DNA from: an uncultured Oscillospiraceae bacterium
Lineage (GTDB): Bacteria; Bacillota; Clostridia; Oscillospirales; Oscillospiraceae
Assembly: GCA_947630375.1 (NCBI GenBank)
Contig: CANRHH010000001.1
Coordinates: 1-64,000 of the forward strand
DNA length: 64,000 bases
Reading direction: 5' to 3'
In this document: positions 18,672-27,582 of the stretch, piece after piece
Layout of the letters: each line of letters opens with the position of its first letter
Position numbering within the stretch: the stretch's first letter is position 1
Made by a program: the position numbers and the translations under genes
Notes under the pieces: model-generated
Databases searched by the model: none
Seen by the model: only the letters and a program-made list of their open reading frames with translations
What the model was told of the DNA's origin: nothing

Positions 18672-19859
18672 ATGTTTGTTTATGCCGACAACGCAGCAAC
18701 CACCAGCGTGAGCAAGACCGCGCTGAACGCGATGCTCCCCTACCTGACCGAGCAGTACGGCAACCCCTCCAGTCTCTATTCCTTTGCCCAGCACGCCACC
18801 GAAGCCCTGGCCCAGGCCCGGGCGGATGTGGCCGCCTGCATCGGGGCCCAGCCCCGGGAGATCTACTTTACCTCCGGCGGCAGCGAGGCCGACAACCAGG
18901 CCATCTTCTCCGCCGCCCGGGTGGGCGCCCGGAAGGGCAAGAAGCACCTGATCTCCACCAAGTTTGAGCACCACGCGGTGCTGCACTCCCTCAAGCGCCT
19001 GGAGAAAGAGGGCTATGAGGTCACCTATCTGGACGTGCACGAGGATGGGGTGGTCCGGCTGGAGGATGTGGCCGCCGCCATCCGGGAGGACACCTGCCTG
19101 GTGACCATCATGTTCGCCAACAACGAGATCGGCACCGTGCAGCCCATCACGGAGATCGGCGCCCTGTGCCGGGCCAAGGGCATCCCCTTCCACACCGACG
19201 CGGTCCAGGCCGCGGGGCACATGCCCATCGATGTGGAGAAGATGAATATCGATATGCTCTCCATGTCCGGCCACAAGTTCCACGCGCCCAAAGGCGTGGG
19301 CGTGCTGTATGTGCGCAAGAACATCCCCCTCATGAACCTGATCGAGGGCGGCGCCCAGGAGCGGGGCCGCCGGGCCGGTACGGAGAACGTGGCCGGGATC
19401 GTGGCCCTGGCGGCGGCTCTGAAGGAGTCGGTGGACAATATAGAGGCCAACACCGCCAAGATCATCCCCATGCGGGATAAGCTCTTTGCGGAGCTGAGCA
19501 AGATCCCCCACAGTAAGATCAACGGCAGCTTAGAGCACCATGTGCCCGGCACGGTGAACATGTGCTTTGAGGGCATCGAGGGCGAGTCCCTGCTGCTGCT
19601 GCTGGATTCCCATGGCATCTGCGCCTCCTCCGGCAGCGCCTGCACCTCCGGCTCTCTGGACCCCAGCCATGTGCTGCTGGCCCTGGGCCTGCCCCATGAG
19701 GTGGCCCACGGCTCTCTGCGTCTGTCCATCGGCGAGTACAACACCATGGAGGAGATCGACCATATCATCGAGGTGGTCCCCCAGGTGGTGGCCTATCTGC
19801 GCGACATGTCCCCGGTGTGGGACGAACTGGAGAAGGGCCAGCGGCCCCATCTGATCTGA
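18672..19859 (+). CDS. iscS: Cysteine desulfurase
   Basis: This 395-residue PLP enzyme would take sulfur from cysteine, releasing alanine, and pass it as persulfide to the scaffold IscU. The PLP lysine lies in [11 protein letters not shown] (about residue 203) and the mobile catalytic cysteine in SGSACTSGS (about residue 326). The length and the loop without insertion fit the IscS/NifS group. An IscU-type scaffold follows 34 bases downstream. It is normal in every visible respect. Confidence 0.95.
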   Translation: MFVYADNAATTSVSKTALNAMLPYLTEQYGNPSSLYSFAQHATEALAQARADVAACIGAQPREIYFTSGGSEADNQAIFSAARVGARKGKKHLISTKFEHHAVLHSLKRLEKEGYEVTYLDVHEDGVVRLEDVAAAIREDTCLVTIMFANNEIGTVQPITEIGALCRAKGIPFHTDAVQAAGHMPIDVEKMNIDMLSMSGHKFHAPKGVGVLYVRKNIPLMNLIEGGAQERGRRAGTENVAGIVALAAALKESVDNIEANTAKIIPMRDKLFAELSKIPHSKINGSLEHHVPGTVNMCFEGIEGESLLLLLDSHGICASSGSACTSGSLDPSHVLLALGLPHEVAHGSLRLSIGEYNTMEEIDHIIEVVPQVVAYLRDMSPVWDELEKGQRPHLI

Positions 19860-19893
19860 CAGCGGAAGTTTTATATAACAGGAGGAAAAGAAA

Positions 19894-20322
19894 ATGGCTC
19901 TCTATAGTGAAAAAGTGATGGATCATTTCCAGAACCCCCGGAACGTGGGCAAGCTGGACGATGCCGACGGGATCGGCGAAGTGGGCAACGCCAAGTGCGG
20001 CGATATCATGCGCATGTATATCAAGGTGGACGACGGCATCATCACCGACTGTAAGTTCAACACCTTCGGCTGTGGCAGCGCCATCGCCACCAGCTCCATG
20101 GCCACCGAGCTCATCAAGGGCAAGCCGGTGGAAGAGGCGCTGAAGCTGTCCAACCAGGCGGTGGTGGAGGCCCTGGACGGGCTGCCCGCCTATAAGCTGC
20201 ACTGCTCCGTGCTGGCCGAGGAGGCCGTCCGGGCCGCCGTGAAGGATTATTACGACAAAAACGGCATTGCCTACGATCCGAACGATTTCCAGATCCACGA
20301 CTGCGAACACTGCGACACCTGA
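19894..20322 (+). CDS. iscU: Fe-S cluster scaffold protein, IscU/NifU N-terminal type
   Basis: This 142-residue scaffold assembles Fe-S clusters with sulfur from the desulfurase. The three cluster cysteines are Cys35 (in KCGD with Asp37), Cys60 (FGCGSA) and Cys104 (LHCSVLAE). The C-terminal tail ends in DCEHCDT, two extra cysteines seen in many Clostridia NifU-like proteins. A strong ribosome site (AGGAGG) precedes the ATG. With iscR and iscS it forms the minimal ISC set; no chaperone or ferredoxin gene is adjacent. Confidence 0.95.
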   Translation: MALYSEKVMDHFQNPRNVGKLDDADGIGEVGNAKCGDIMRMYIKVDDGIITDCKFNTFGCGSAIATSSMATELIKGKPVEEALKLSNQAVVEALDGLPAYKLHCSVLAEEAVRAAVKDYYDKNGIAYDPNDFQIHDCEHCDT

Positions 20323-20342
20323 TAAACGAGATATAACCTAAA

Positions 20343-20372
20343 AAAGACGCTTCGGAAAACCGAAGCGTCTTT
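20343..20372 (+). terminator. Terminator of the isc genes
   Basis: A 13-bp perfect stem (AAAGACGCTTCGG, 20343-20355, with 20360-20372) ends in TTT. Confidence 0.8.
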
Positions 20373-20432
20373 CAGATTATAGACAAAGTTTCATTGTTTC
20401 CGCAGTGGAGCAGCGAGTAAAGAATTTAATCT

Positions 20433-20561
20433 GTTTTTGAGGCAGCTCTGCCGCCTCAAAAACACCCTGAGCCGCATGAAATGCGGCCCTCGCGCCGACC
20501 AACCGTAGGGCGATGAGCGCGAGTATCAAATGCGAGCCCAGCGCAGCGGGTCACATTTGAA
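20433..20561 (-). repeat. Structured dispersed repeat, copy 2 (short form)
   Basis: It has the head hairpin GTTTTTGAGGCAGC/GCCGCCTCAAAAAC, the middle hairpin GCCGCAT/ATGCGGC, the CTCGCGC/GCGCGAG pair and the tail CAAATGCGA...TCACATTTG. It ends 4 bases from the stop of the minus-strand surface protein. Confidence 0.85.
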
Positions 20562-20564
20562 GTG

Positions 20565-21923
20565 TCAGCGTCTGCGCCGGCGGCGTCTGCGGCGGCTGTC
20601 CCGGACGGACTGGACGATCAGGATCACGATCCCCACCACCAGCAGGGCCAGCACCACAAAAAACGTGATCCTAAACCCGCGCATGGCGGTGCTCAGGCCG
20701 CTCTCCTCATAGGACAGCTCCCGGCTCGTCTGATAGCCGCAGACCTCACAGACGCCCTCTTCCAGGCCGCTCTCCTTCTTCGTGGCCTCCCGGGCCACGG
20801 TCCAGGTCAGCGTGTGCTCCTCAAAGCCGCTTCTTTCGCCGCAGGAGCACTCGTGCCAATGCCCGGTCTCATCGCTTGTCCAGGTGGCGGGGAAGCTGTG
20901 CTCATGGTCTTCGGGCACCGTCTGGCCCCCCGGACCGGGGGACGGGCTGGCGCTGGGCGAAGCCGAGGGCGAGGGGGACGGAGAAGGGCTGGCGCTGGGC
21001 GAGGGGGAGGGCGAAGCCTTGGCCCCCCGGACCGTGATGGTGGCGGCCTGGGAGTCCTTCCGGCTGATATCCCCGGCGGAAATAAAGGTGCATACCACTT
21101 TCCAGCCGTCCATCTCCAGCGGCACGTTGTTGATGATCAGCGTGTCTTTATAATTTTCCGGCACCGGCACATTGGGGAACTGGGTCTGGATATCCTTCAG
21201 GGCCAGCTTCGCCCCGCTGGGGCTCACCAGATACCACTCATAGCTCTTCGCGTACAGGCCGGACACCCAGAAATCCGCCCACTTCCCCGGGTCCACCGTT
21301 TTGGACTTGGGGTTGTTGACAATGGTCACGTCCCAGATGGCGGGGGCGTACTCCTTGGAGAGGACCACCGAGTTTGCGGACTCCCAGCTGAGATCGCAGG
21401 GGGAGTTGTTGATATAGCCCGCCGCGCTGTTGGGGAAATAGTACCCGTCTATCGTCATCAGGCGGATCTCCACCCGGACGCGCCCGGTGCCGAACACCGC
21501 GTCTCCCCCTAAGACGCCCTGGCTGTCATACCAGGTGACGTCGTTTACATAACACCCGCTGGCACTGGTATTGACGCCGATGTCGGACACCGGCATCATG
21601 GCCACCGGGTCCTGGGACAGGGCGGCCAGCGCCCGGTTGACGGCCTGCCCGTCCTGGAAGCCGTCGCTCCAGCCGTCGCCGCCGTCTGTGCCGCCGGACT
21701 CCGACCAGCCGCCGGAGCCTGATCCTCCGCCGGAGCCGTTATCCAGGTCGCCAAAGCCGTCTTCCCAGCCGTCCGAGATGCTGGCCGCATCTCCGGCCAC
21801 GTCCCCGGTTGTGTCTCCGAAGCCGTCTTCCCAGATCTGGCCGCCTCCGGCCCCCAGGGCCGTCAAACAGAAGCAGAGCGCCAGGAGCAGCAGCGCTGCG
21901 GTTTTGGTGTATTTGCCGCGCAA
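20565..21923 (-). CDS. Membrane-anchored surface protein with Ser-Pro linker and poly-Arg tail
   Basis: A 452-residue exported protein. It has a signal peptide (about 1-24), then three short repeats WEDGFGD (Trp31), WEDGFGD (Trp53) and WSDGFQD (Trp85) in a Gly/Ser/Asp-rich region. An extracellular globular part (about 95-300) follows, then a Ser-Pro-Ala linker, then a His/Cys region with CSCGE and CEVCG pairs. One membrane helix near the C-terminus is followed by nine arginines that would stay inside the cell. The start is TTG at 21923 after a G-rich ribosome site. I do not recognise the globular domain. The anchoring type (membrane helix rather than sortase motif) is clear; function is unknown. 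Confidence 0.85.
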   Translation of the reverse strand: MRGKYTKTAALLLLALCFCLTALGAGGGQIWEDGFGDTTGDVAGDAASISDGWEDGFGDLDNGSGGGSGSGGWSESGGTDGGDGWSDGFQDGQAVNRALAALSQDPVAMMPVSDIGVNTSASGCYVNDVTWYDSQGVLGGDAVFGTGRVRVEIRLMTIDGYYFPNSAAGYINNSPCDLSWESANSVVLSKEYAPAIWDVTIVNNPKSKTVDPGKWADFWVSGLYAKSYEWYLVSPSGAKLALKDIQTQFPNVPVPENYKDTLIINNVPLEMDGWKVVCTFISAGDISRKDSQAATITVRGAKASPSPSPSASPSPSPSPSASPSASPSPGPGGQTVPEDHEHSFPATWTSDETGHWHECSCGERSGFEEHTLTWTVAREATKKESGLEEGVCEVCGYQTSRELSYEESGLSTAMRGFRITFFVVLALLVVGIVILIVQSVRDSRRRRRRRRR

Positions 21924-21961
21924 GCCTATCCCCCCTTTTTTACCAAATAACTATATGTTGT

Positions 21962-21990
21962 ATTATACCGCGAACGGGAAGGCTGGTCAA
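21962..21990 (-). promoter_or_regulatory. Sigma-A promoter of the surface protein gene
   Basis: Minus strand: TTGACC (21985-21990), 17-base spacer, TATAAT (21962-21967). Confidence 0.8.
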
Positions 21991-22019
21991 GACACAATAT
22001 GCCTTTTCCCCGCCCTCTC

Positions 22020-22048
22020 TTGCATTTTCCCGGAGCCTGTGCTATGCT
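22020..22048 (+). promoter_or_regulatory. Sigma-A promoter of mnmG
   Basis: TTGCAT (22020-22025), 17-base spacer, TATGCT (22043-22048), about 40 bases before the TTG start. Confidence 0.65.
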
Positions 22049-22086
22049 TTCTGCATTGCAAAAAGCAGGAAACGGAGGCGGGAGCC

Positions 22087-23958
22087 TTGAGGACATATGA
22101 CGCGGGGCGCTGTGACATTGCCGTCATCGGCGCCGGGCACGCGGGCATCGAAGCGGCCCTGGCGGCGGCCCGCCTGGGGCTGGACACGGTCTGCTTCACC
22201 GTGAACTTGGACAGCGTGGGCAACATGCCCTGCAACCCGGCCATCGGCGGCACCGGCAAGGGCCACCTGGTCCGGGAGCTGGACGCCCTGGGGGGTGAGA
22301 TGGCCCGGGCCGCGGACCGGGCCTGCATCCAGTACCGGATGCTGAACCGGGGCAAGGGTCCGGCGGTCCACTCTCTCCGGGCCCAGGCGGACCGGCGGCG
22401 CTACCAGGCGGTGATGAAGCAGACCTTGGAGCGGCAGGAGCATCTGCGCCTGAAGCAGGCGGAGGTGGTGGACATCGGCGTGGAAGGGGGCCGGGTGGTC
22501 TCCGTCACCACGGCCACGGGGGCGGTCTACGCCTGCGGGGCGGTGATCGTCGCCTCGGGCACCTATCTGGACGGGCGCACCATCGTGGGCGAGACCCTGC
22601 GCTCCTCCGGGCCGGACGGGCTGGCCCCGGCGGTCCCCCTGGCGGCCCGGCTGCGGGAGCTGGGGTTGGAGATGCGCCGCTTCAAGACCGGCACGCCTCC
22701 CAGGGTCAACGCCCGGACGGTGGATTTTTCCAAAATGGAGCTGCAGGAGGGGGACCCGGAGCCGGAGCCCTTCTCCTTTGCCACGGAGCGGGCGCCGGAG
22801 AACCGGGCGGTCTGCTATCTGACCTATACCAACGAGCAGACCCACGCCATCATCCGGGAGAACCTCTCCCGGAGCCCCCTGTACAGCGGGGTCATTGAGG
22901 GGGTGGGCCCCCGGTACTGCCCCAGCATCGAGACCAAGATCATGCGTTTTCCCGACAAGCCCCGGCACCAGCTCTTTATCGAGCCCATGGGGCTGGACAC
23001 CGAGGAGCTGTACATCCAGGGCTTCTCCTCCTCCATGCCCGAGGAGGTGCAGATCCGGATGCTCCACAGCATCCCGGGCCTGGAGCAGGCGGAGATGACC
23101 CGCTGCGCTTACGCCATCGAGTACGACTGTGTGGACCCCACGGAGCTGCTGCCCACCTTGGAGTGCAAGAAGATCGCCGGGCTCTACGGGGCCGGGCAGT
23201 TCAACGGCTCCTCCGGCTATGAGGAGGCGGCGGTGCAGGGTTTCGTGGCCGGGGTGAACGCGGCCCGGAAGCTGCGGGGCCGGAGTCCCTTTATCCTCCG
23301 CCGCAGCGACGGCTACATCGGCACCCTGATCGACGACTTAGTCACCAAGGGCACCGAGGAGCCCTACCGGATGATGACCTCCCGCAGCGAATACCGGCTG
23401 CTCCACCGGCAGGACAACGCCGATGAGCGCCTGGCCGCCCTCGGCCGGGAGCTGGGCCTGGTCAGCGAAGAGCGGTTCCGGGCGGTGCAGGAGAAATACG
23501 CCGCCGTGGAGCGGGAGCTGAAGCGTTTGGAGGAGACCCGCCTGGCCCCCTCGGCGGAGCTGAACGCCCTGCTGGAGAACCGGGGCACCGCCCCGGCGGC
23601 CCCGGGGGTGAGCCTGGCGGAGCTGCTGCGCCGGCCCCAGCTGAGCTACGGGGACCTGGCCCCCTTCGATCCCGGGCGTCCGGCCCTGAGCCGGCCGGTC
23701 ACCGAGCAGGCGGAGATCCGCCTGAAATACGAGGGCTATATCAAGCGGCAGCTGAAGCAGGTGGAGGAGTTCGCCCGGATGGAGGACCGGCCCCTGCCGT
23801 CTGGGCTGGACTATACCGCCATCCCCGGGCTGCGGCTGGAGGCCCGGGAGAAGCTGCAAAAGATCCGCCCGGCCAACTTCGGCCAGGCCGGCCGCATCTC
23901 CGGCGTCTCCCCGGCGGATATCTCGGTCTTAATGATCTGGATCGAGAGCCATAAATAA
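22087..23958 (+). CDS. mnmG: tRNA uridine-5-carboxymethylaminomethyl modification enzyme MnmG
   Basis: This 623-residue FAD protein works with MnmE to modify the wobble uridine (U34) of several tRNAs. The FAD-binding start is DIAVIGAGHAGIEAALAAARLG, followed by NMPCNPAIGGTGKGHLVREL; the C-terminal region QIRMLHSIPGLE and FNGSSGYEEAAVQG are also typical. I chose TTG at 22087, preceded by GGAGG, because it gives the family's normal N-terminus and length. The open frame continues upstream to 21571, but that extension overlaps the surface gene on the other strand and its promoter and is not coding. Confidence 0.94.
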   Translation: MRTYDAGRCDIAVIGAGHAGIEAALAAARLGLDTVCFTVNLDSVGNMPCNPAIGGTGKGHLVRELDALGGEMARAADRACIQYRMLNRGKGPAVHSLRAQADRRRYQAVMKQTLERQEHLRLKQAEVVDIGVEGGRVVSVTTATGAVYACGAVIVASGTYLDGRTIVGETLRSSGPDGLAPAVPLAARLRELGLEMRRFKTGTPPRVNARTVDFSKMELQEGDPEPEPFSFATERAPENRAVCYLTYTNEQTHAIIRENLSRSPLYSGVIEGVGPRYCPSIETKIMRFPDKPRHQLFIEPMGLDTEELYIQGFSSSMPEEVQIRMLHSIPGLEQAEMTRCAYAIEYDCVDPTELLPTLECKKIAGLYGAGQFNGSSGYEEAAVQGFVAGVNAARKLRGRSPFILRRSDGYIGTLIDDLVTKGTEEPYRMMTSRSEYRLLHRQDNADERLAALGRELGLVSEERFRAVQEKYAAVERELKRLEETRLAPSAELNALLENRGTAPAAPGVSLAELLRRPQLSYGDLAPFDPGRPALSRPVTEQAEIRLKYEGYIKRQLKQVEEFARMEDRPLPSGLDYTAIPGLRLEAREKLQKIRPANFGQAGRISGVSPADISVLMIWIESHK

Positions 23959-23963
23959 CAGAC

Positions 23964-23987
23964 AGCGCCGCCGTTTCCGGCGGCGCT
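23964..23987 (+). terminator. Terminator hairpin after mnmG
   Basis: A 10-bp GC-rich stem (AGCGCCGCCG/CGGCGGCGCT) with loop TTTC, but only a weak T-rich tail. Confidence 0.55.
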
Positions 23988-24046
23988 GCCGCTTTAGATA
24001 AACTCCTGTAACATTTGCCGCTGTGCAGCAAAGAAGGTTTAAATCT

Positions 24047-24196
24047 GTTTTTGAGGCAGCTTTGCCGCCTCAAAAACTCTCTAAAAACTCTCTAAGCCGC
24101 ATGGAATGCGGCCCTCGCGCCGACCAACCGGGGCAAAACCCCGGGCGATAAGCGCGAGTATCAAATGCGAGCCCAGCAAAGCGGGTCGCATTTGAA
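24047..24196 (-). repeat. Structured dispersed repeat, copy 3 (short form)
   Basis: It has the same head hairpin, the GCCGCAT/ATGCGGC middle hairpin, a CCGGGG/CCCCGG insertion, the CTCGCGC/GCGCGAG pair and the tail CAAATGCGA...TCGCATTTG. It ends 11 bases 3' of the minus-strand solute-binding gene. The rest of 23988-24207 holds nothing else I can name. Confidence 0.85.
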
Positions 24197-24207
24197 GCCG
24201 GAGGCTT

Positions 24208-26622
24208 TTATCTCTGTTCATTAACATAGATGTTGACTTTGCTCTGGATCAGCCGGGCCACCTCTTCCGCGCTCTTCTGGCCCAGGAAGAAGGGTTTGGC
24301 CTCGTTGGTGATCAGCTCACTGACGGCCTCGTTGGAGCTGTAATCCTTGGTGGTGCTTTCGATCAGATCCCGCAGATTTTGGGCCTGTGCCTCAGAGAGC
24401 TGATAGATCTCCCGGATGGTGCCGTCCTCAAAGCCCCAGGAGGCCAGGGGGACCATGATCTTCTCTCCGTTTTCGTCCGTCACATAGTCCCCGTTTTCGT
24501 CCTTCTGATACCGGGGCTCCATGAGCTCGGCCAGCTTCTCCTCAAAGACGCTCCGCTTCACCGGCAGATACCAGAGGCTGTTCTGGAACTCGTCCTCCAA
24601 GAAGAGGCGCATGAACGACCAGGCCCCCTCCTTGTCGGCGCAGCGGCTGCTCATGCCCAGGCTCATCTGGAACTGCATGGCGTTGCCCGCGCCGCTGCTG
24701 GTGGGATAGCCGATATAGGTGGTGGCGGAGGAGGTACCGTCGCCGCCAAAGTAGAAGTCGTTATAGATCACATCCTGCAGGCTGTAAATACTGGCGCGCA
24801 GGAGCATCTGCCGCCCCGCCGCGATGCGGGTCTCGGTGTTCATGTCCTCGTCGTTGTATTCGTAGTGTTCCCAGTCAAACTCGTCCAGGAAGCGGTTGCA
24901 GAACTGCAAAAGCCGGATAAACTCGGGGCTGTCGAAGCGGCAGGTGCCGGTGCTCCAGTCGATGAAGCTGTCCAGGTCCATGTCCAGGCAGGTGGTGAGC
25001 ATCTCGTCTTTTGTGGTACTGTAGTCGAAGGGGTCGCAGCCCTCGGGCATGGTGGCCAGGGCCGCGTCGAACTGATCAAAGGTCCAGCCCGGGGTGTCCC
25101 CCACCACGGACTTGGCCCCAATGACGGTGTAAATAGAGAAGGAGGGGCTGAGCTTATACAGCCCGCCGTTGACCTCCAGCGCGGAGAACACGCTGGAGAA
25201 GAAGTCCTCCCGGCCAAAGTCCGCGTCGGCGTCGATATAGGGGTACAGATCCTCCAGCAGGCCCTTGTTGGCCAGCTGCTCATAGGGCAGACCGCTCATA
25301 TCCATCAGGTCGGGCACCTTGCCGGACATGATCTCGGTGGTCAGCTTGGTGAGCCCGGCCGTATAGTCCTCATCGGTGCTGTACTCGGCGTAGTCCGTCA
25401 CGTCGATGTGGTACTTCTCGTTCTTCCGGTTGAAGTTGATGATCTGCTGGCGCAGCTGATAATCTAAGTTGAAGACCGCCAGGCTCAGGCTCTGCTTGTG
25501 GGGCACGGAGTCATAGGGCACCTGGCGCACGGTCATGAGCTCGGTGGTCACGCTCTCATAGTTTGAATCCCAGGTGTTGAGCACGCCTAAAATGGTCCCG
25601 TCCTCCCGGACGGTGATCGGGCCCAAGCTGTCGCTGTCCACATCCAGGTTCAGCCAGGTGACCAGGCGCACCGGCTCGCTGCCGTCCAGCTTCAGGCCGT
25701 AGAGATTGATGCCGCTGGTGTAGTACAGGTCATAGTCGCCGCTGCCGGAGACCAGGTCCCAGGCGGTGTTGGGGACCGTATAGCTCTCCCCTAAGCTCTT
25801 GGTCCCGGGGTCCACCACATGGAGGGTATAGCCGTCCTCCTCATAGTACAGCACGCCGATCCGGCCGTCTTTCAGCTGGACCAGGTTATCCGCCCAGGTA
25901 TCCAGCGGGATGGTGTAGGCAATGCTGCCGTCGGAGGCGATGGCCATCAGGCCGCTGTCGTCGGTGGTCAGCAGATTGCCCTGGCCGTCGGACACCATGT
26001 TGTAAATGTTCAGGTATCCGTTCTCCGGGGTCTCGATCCGGGCGCTGCTGAGCTCGGCGCCGTCCTTGTCCAGGCTGCGGATAAAATAGGCGTCCTCATA
26101 CTGGACATAGTCGTAGTAACCGGGGTCGTCCATGGTCAGATCCGCGGGGCCGGCATAATACCGGGTGAAGCAGTTCTCCACCAGCTGGAGGCTGCCGTCC
26201 TCGTTCAGGACCAGGCCGTTGATGCTGCCGCTGGAATACACGTCGCTGTACTCCCCCTCGGGCAGCTGGGGCTCCACGGGGGCGTATTTCTCCAGCCGGT
26301 GGAGCTGCCCGTCAAAGCTCACGAAATACAGGCGGAACTCATAGGTCCCGTCCAGGCCCTTGGCCGCGGCCATGGTCCCCTCCTCGGGGGCTTCGTCGCT
26401 GATGCGTTCATAGACGGAGCAATAGAAGCCGTCCTCCGTATAGAGCATGGGCTGCATGCTCTGGCTGCCCCGGAGCAGCTCTTTATACTCCGCCGCGTAC
26501 ACGGTCTCCGGCGTGTCGGTGGGTTTGGGGGCGGCCCCGCCCTCCTTTTTGCCGCAGGCGGCCAGGCTCAGGGCCAGGGTCAGCACCAGCAGCAGGGCCA
26601 GGGCTCTCTTCATCTTTCTCAT
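24208..26622 (-). CDS. Large extracellular solute-binding lipoprotein with propeller-like N-terminal domain
   Basis: An 804-residue lipoprotein (signal LLLVLTLALSLAACGK, lipobox LAAC). Residues of about 60-370 read as short beta repeats (for example DGQGNLLTTDDSGLMAIASDGS), as in a beta-propeller. From about residue 375 a family 1 (sugar-type) solute-binding domain begins (LSLAVFNLDYQLRQQIINFNRKN, later TEIMSGKVPDLMDMSGLPYEQLANKG). No permease or ATPase gene is near, so it is an orphan binding or sensing protein. It is divergent from a two-component system, and direct repeats of the kind bound by OmpR-type regulators overlap its weak -35. I infer that it is controlled by, or feeds signals to, that system. 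Confidence 0.88.
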   Translation of the reverse strand: MRKMKRALALLLVLTLALSLAACGKKEGGAAPKPTDTPETVYAAEYKELLRGSQSMQPMLYTEDGFYCSVYERISDEAPEEGTMAAAKGLDGTYEFRLYFVSFDGQLHRLEKYAPVEPQLPEGEYSDVYSSGSINGLVLNEDGSLQLVENCFTRYYAGPADLTMDDPGYYDYVQYEDAYFIRSLDKDGAELSSARIETPENGYLNIYNMVSDGQGNLLTTDDSGLMAIASDGSIAYTIPLDTWADNLVQLKDGRIGVLYYEEDGYTLHVVDPGTKSLGESYTVPNTAWDLVSGSGDYDLYYTSGINLYGLKLDGSEPVRLVTWLNLDVDSDSLGPITVREDGTILGVLNTWDSNYESVTTELMTVRQVPYDSVPHKQSLSLAVFNLDYQLRQQIINFNRKNEKYHIDVTDYAEYSTDEDYTAGLTKLTTEIMSGKVPDLMDMSGLPYEQLANKGLLEDLYPYIDADADFGREDFFSSVFSALEVNGGLYKLSPSFSIYTVIGAKSVVGDTPGWTFDQFDAALATMPEGCDPFDYSTTKDEMLTTCLDMDLDSFIDWSTGTCRFDSPEFIRLLQFCNRFLDEFDWEHYEYNDEDMNTETRIAAGRQMLLRASIYSLQDVIYNDFYFGGDGTSSATTYIGYPTSSGAGNAMQFQMSLGMSSRCADKEGAWSFMRLFLEDEFQNSLWYLPVKRSVFEEKLAELMEPRYQKDENGDYVTDENGEKIMVPLASWGFEDGTIREIYQLSEAQAQNLRDLIESTTKDYSSNEAVSELITNEAKPFFLGQKSAEEVARLIQSKVNIYVNEQR

Positions 26623-26748
26623 GGTGTGTCCTCCTCGCGTCCTTTGATTGATATAGTCCGAAAACGCCGCTTCCGGGCCGCGCCTCTGCGGGAGCGGAAA
26701 AAGAATACGGAAAACCGGCGAACTTTTCGCATTAAGAAACCGTCTGTT

Positions 26749-26777
26749 ATTGTAGCATAGATTTCCCGCCCTGTCTC
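26749..26777 (-). promoter_or_regulatory. Activator-type promoter of the 804-residue lipoprotein gene
   Basis: Minus strand: TACAAT (26749-26754) preceded by TGC as an extended -10, with a weak -35 GAGACA (26772-26777) at 17 bases. The 10-bp repeats begin at the -35, as for a class II activator. Confidence 0.55.
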
Positions 26778-26814
26778 TTAAGAATTCTTAAAAGTTCTTA
26801 AAAATTCTTAAATC
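26775..26814. promoter_or_regulatory. Four 10-bp direct repeats, likely response-regulator sites
   Basis: Plus strand units start at 26775 (CTCTTAAGAA), 26785 (TTCTTAAAAG), 26795 (TTCTTAAAAA) and 26805 (TTCTTAAATC). One-helical-turn spacing is typical of tandem OmpR/PhoB-family binding. They lie between the divergent lipoprotein and two-component genes. Confidence 0.7.
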
Positions 26815-26827
26815 TGCGCCAGAAGTT

Positions 26828-26855
26828 TTGCGCCGGCGAAAATCTGTGTTATACT
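26828..26855 (+). promoter_or_regulatory. Promoter of the two-component system at 26.9 kb
   Basis: TTGCGC (26828-26833), 16-base spacer, TATACT (26850-26855). Confidence 0.6.
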
Positions 26856-26889
26856 ACAGCATGTGAATAAAAAACCGTGGAGGTGCAGT

Positions 26890-27582
26890 GTGGCAGACCG
26901 TTCTCATATCCTTATAGTAGATGACGATAAAGACATCCGAAATGTTCTCTCTCTTCTTTTAAATAACGAGCATTATTTGGTGGGCGAGGCCGCCGGCGGG
27001 GACGCCGCCCTTACATACGTGCGGAATCACCAGGATGTGGACCTGGTGATCCTGGATGTGATGATGCCGGGGCTCTCCGGCTATGAGGTCTGCGGGGAGC
27101 TGCGCAAGCTCTCCAACGCCCCCATCCTGTTTCTCACCGCCAAGTCCGCCGAGAGCGACCGGCTGTCCGCCTACGGCAGCGGCGGGGACGATTTTCTCTC
27201 CAAGCCCTTCTCCCACGCGGAGCTGCTGGCCAAGGTGGGCTCTCTGCTGCGGCGCTACCGGGACTATAAGGGCAAGCCCAGCCAGACCGTGGTCATCGAC
27301 CACCTGGAGGTGGATCTGGATAACCACCGGGTCCGCTCCTTCGGCGAGGACGTGACCCTGACGGACAAGGAATACGCCATTTTGGCGCATCTGCTGCTGC
27401 ACCGGGGGGAGACCGTCACCGCCCGGGATCTGTACGAGGCCGCCTGGAAGGAGCAGTTCCTGCCGGGCTCCAACAACACCGTGATGGTCCACGTGCTGAA
27501 TCTGCGCCGGAAGGTGGAGGAGCAGCCCTCCAACCCGTCCATCGTGCGCACGGTCTGGGGAAGGGGTTATCGGATTGACTGA
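26890..27582 (+). CDS. OmpR/PhoB-family response regulator
   Basis: A 230-residue regulator: receiver domain with phosphorylatable Asp56 in LVILDVMMPG and acidic pocket DDD (11-13), then a winged-helix DNA-binding domain (VTLTDKEYAILAHLLLHRGETV to RTVWGRGYRID). I chose GTG at 26890, preceded by GGAGGTG, since the protein then starts just before the first strand. It overlaps the kinase gene by 8 bases. It likely binds the 10-bp repeats upstream and controls the divergent lipoprotein gene. Confidence 0.93.
   Translation: MADRSHILIVDDDKDIRNVLSLLLNNEHYLVGEAAGGDAALTYVRNHQDVDLVILDVMMPGLSGYEVCGELRKLSNAPILFLTAKSAESDRLSAYGSGGDDFLSKPFSHAELLAKVGSLLRRYRDYKGKPSQTVVIDHLEVDLDNHRVRSFGEDVTLTDKEYAILAHLLLHRGETVTARDLYEAAWKEQFLPGSNNTVMVHVLNLRRKVEEQPSNPSIVRTVWGRGYRID

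Noticed and set aside
21571..22086. 172-codon N-terminal extension of MnmG
   Set aside because: It overlaps the promoter and 5' part of the surface protein gene on the other strand; a TTG with a strong ribosome site gives the normal MnmG N-terminus and length.
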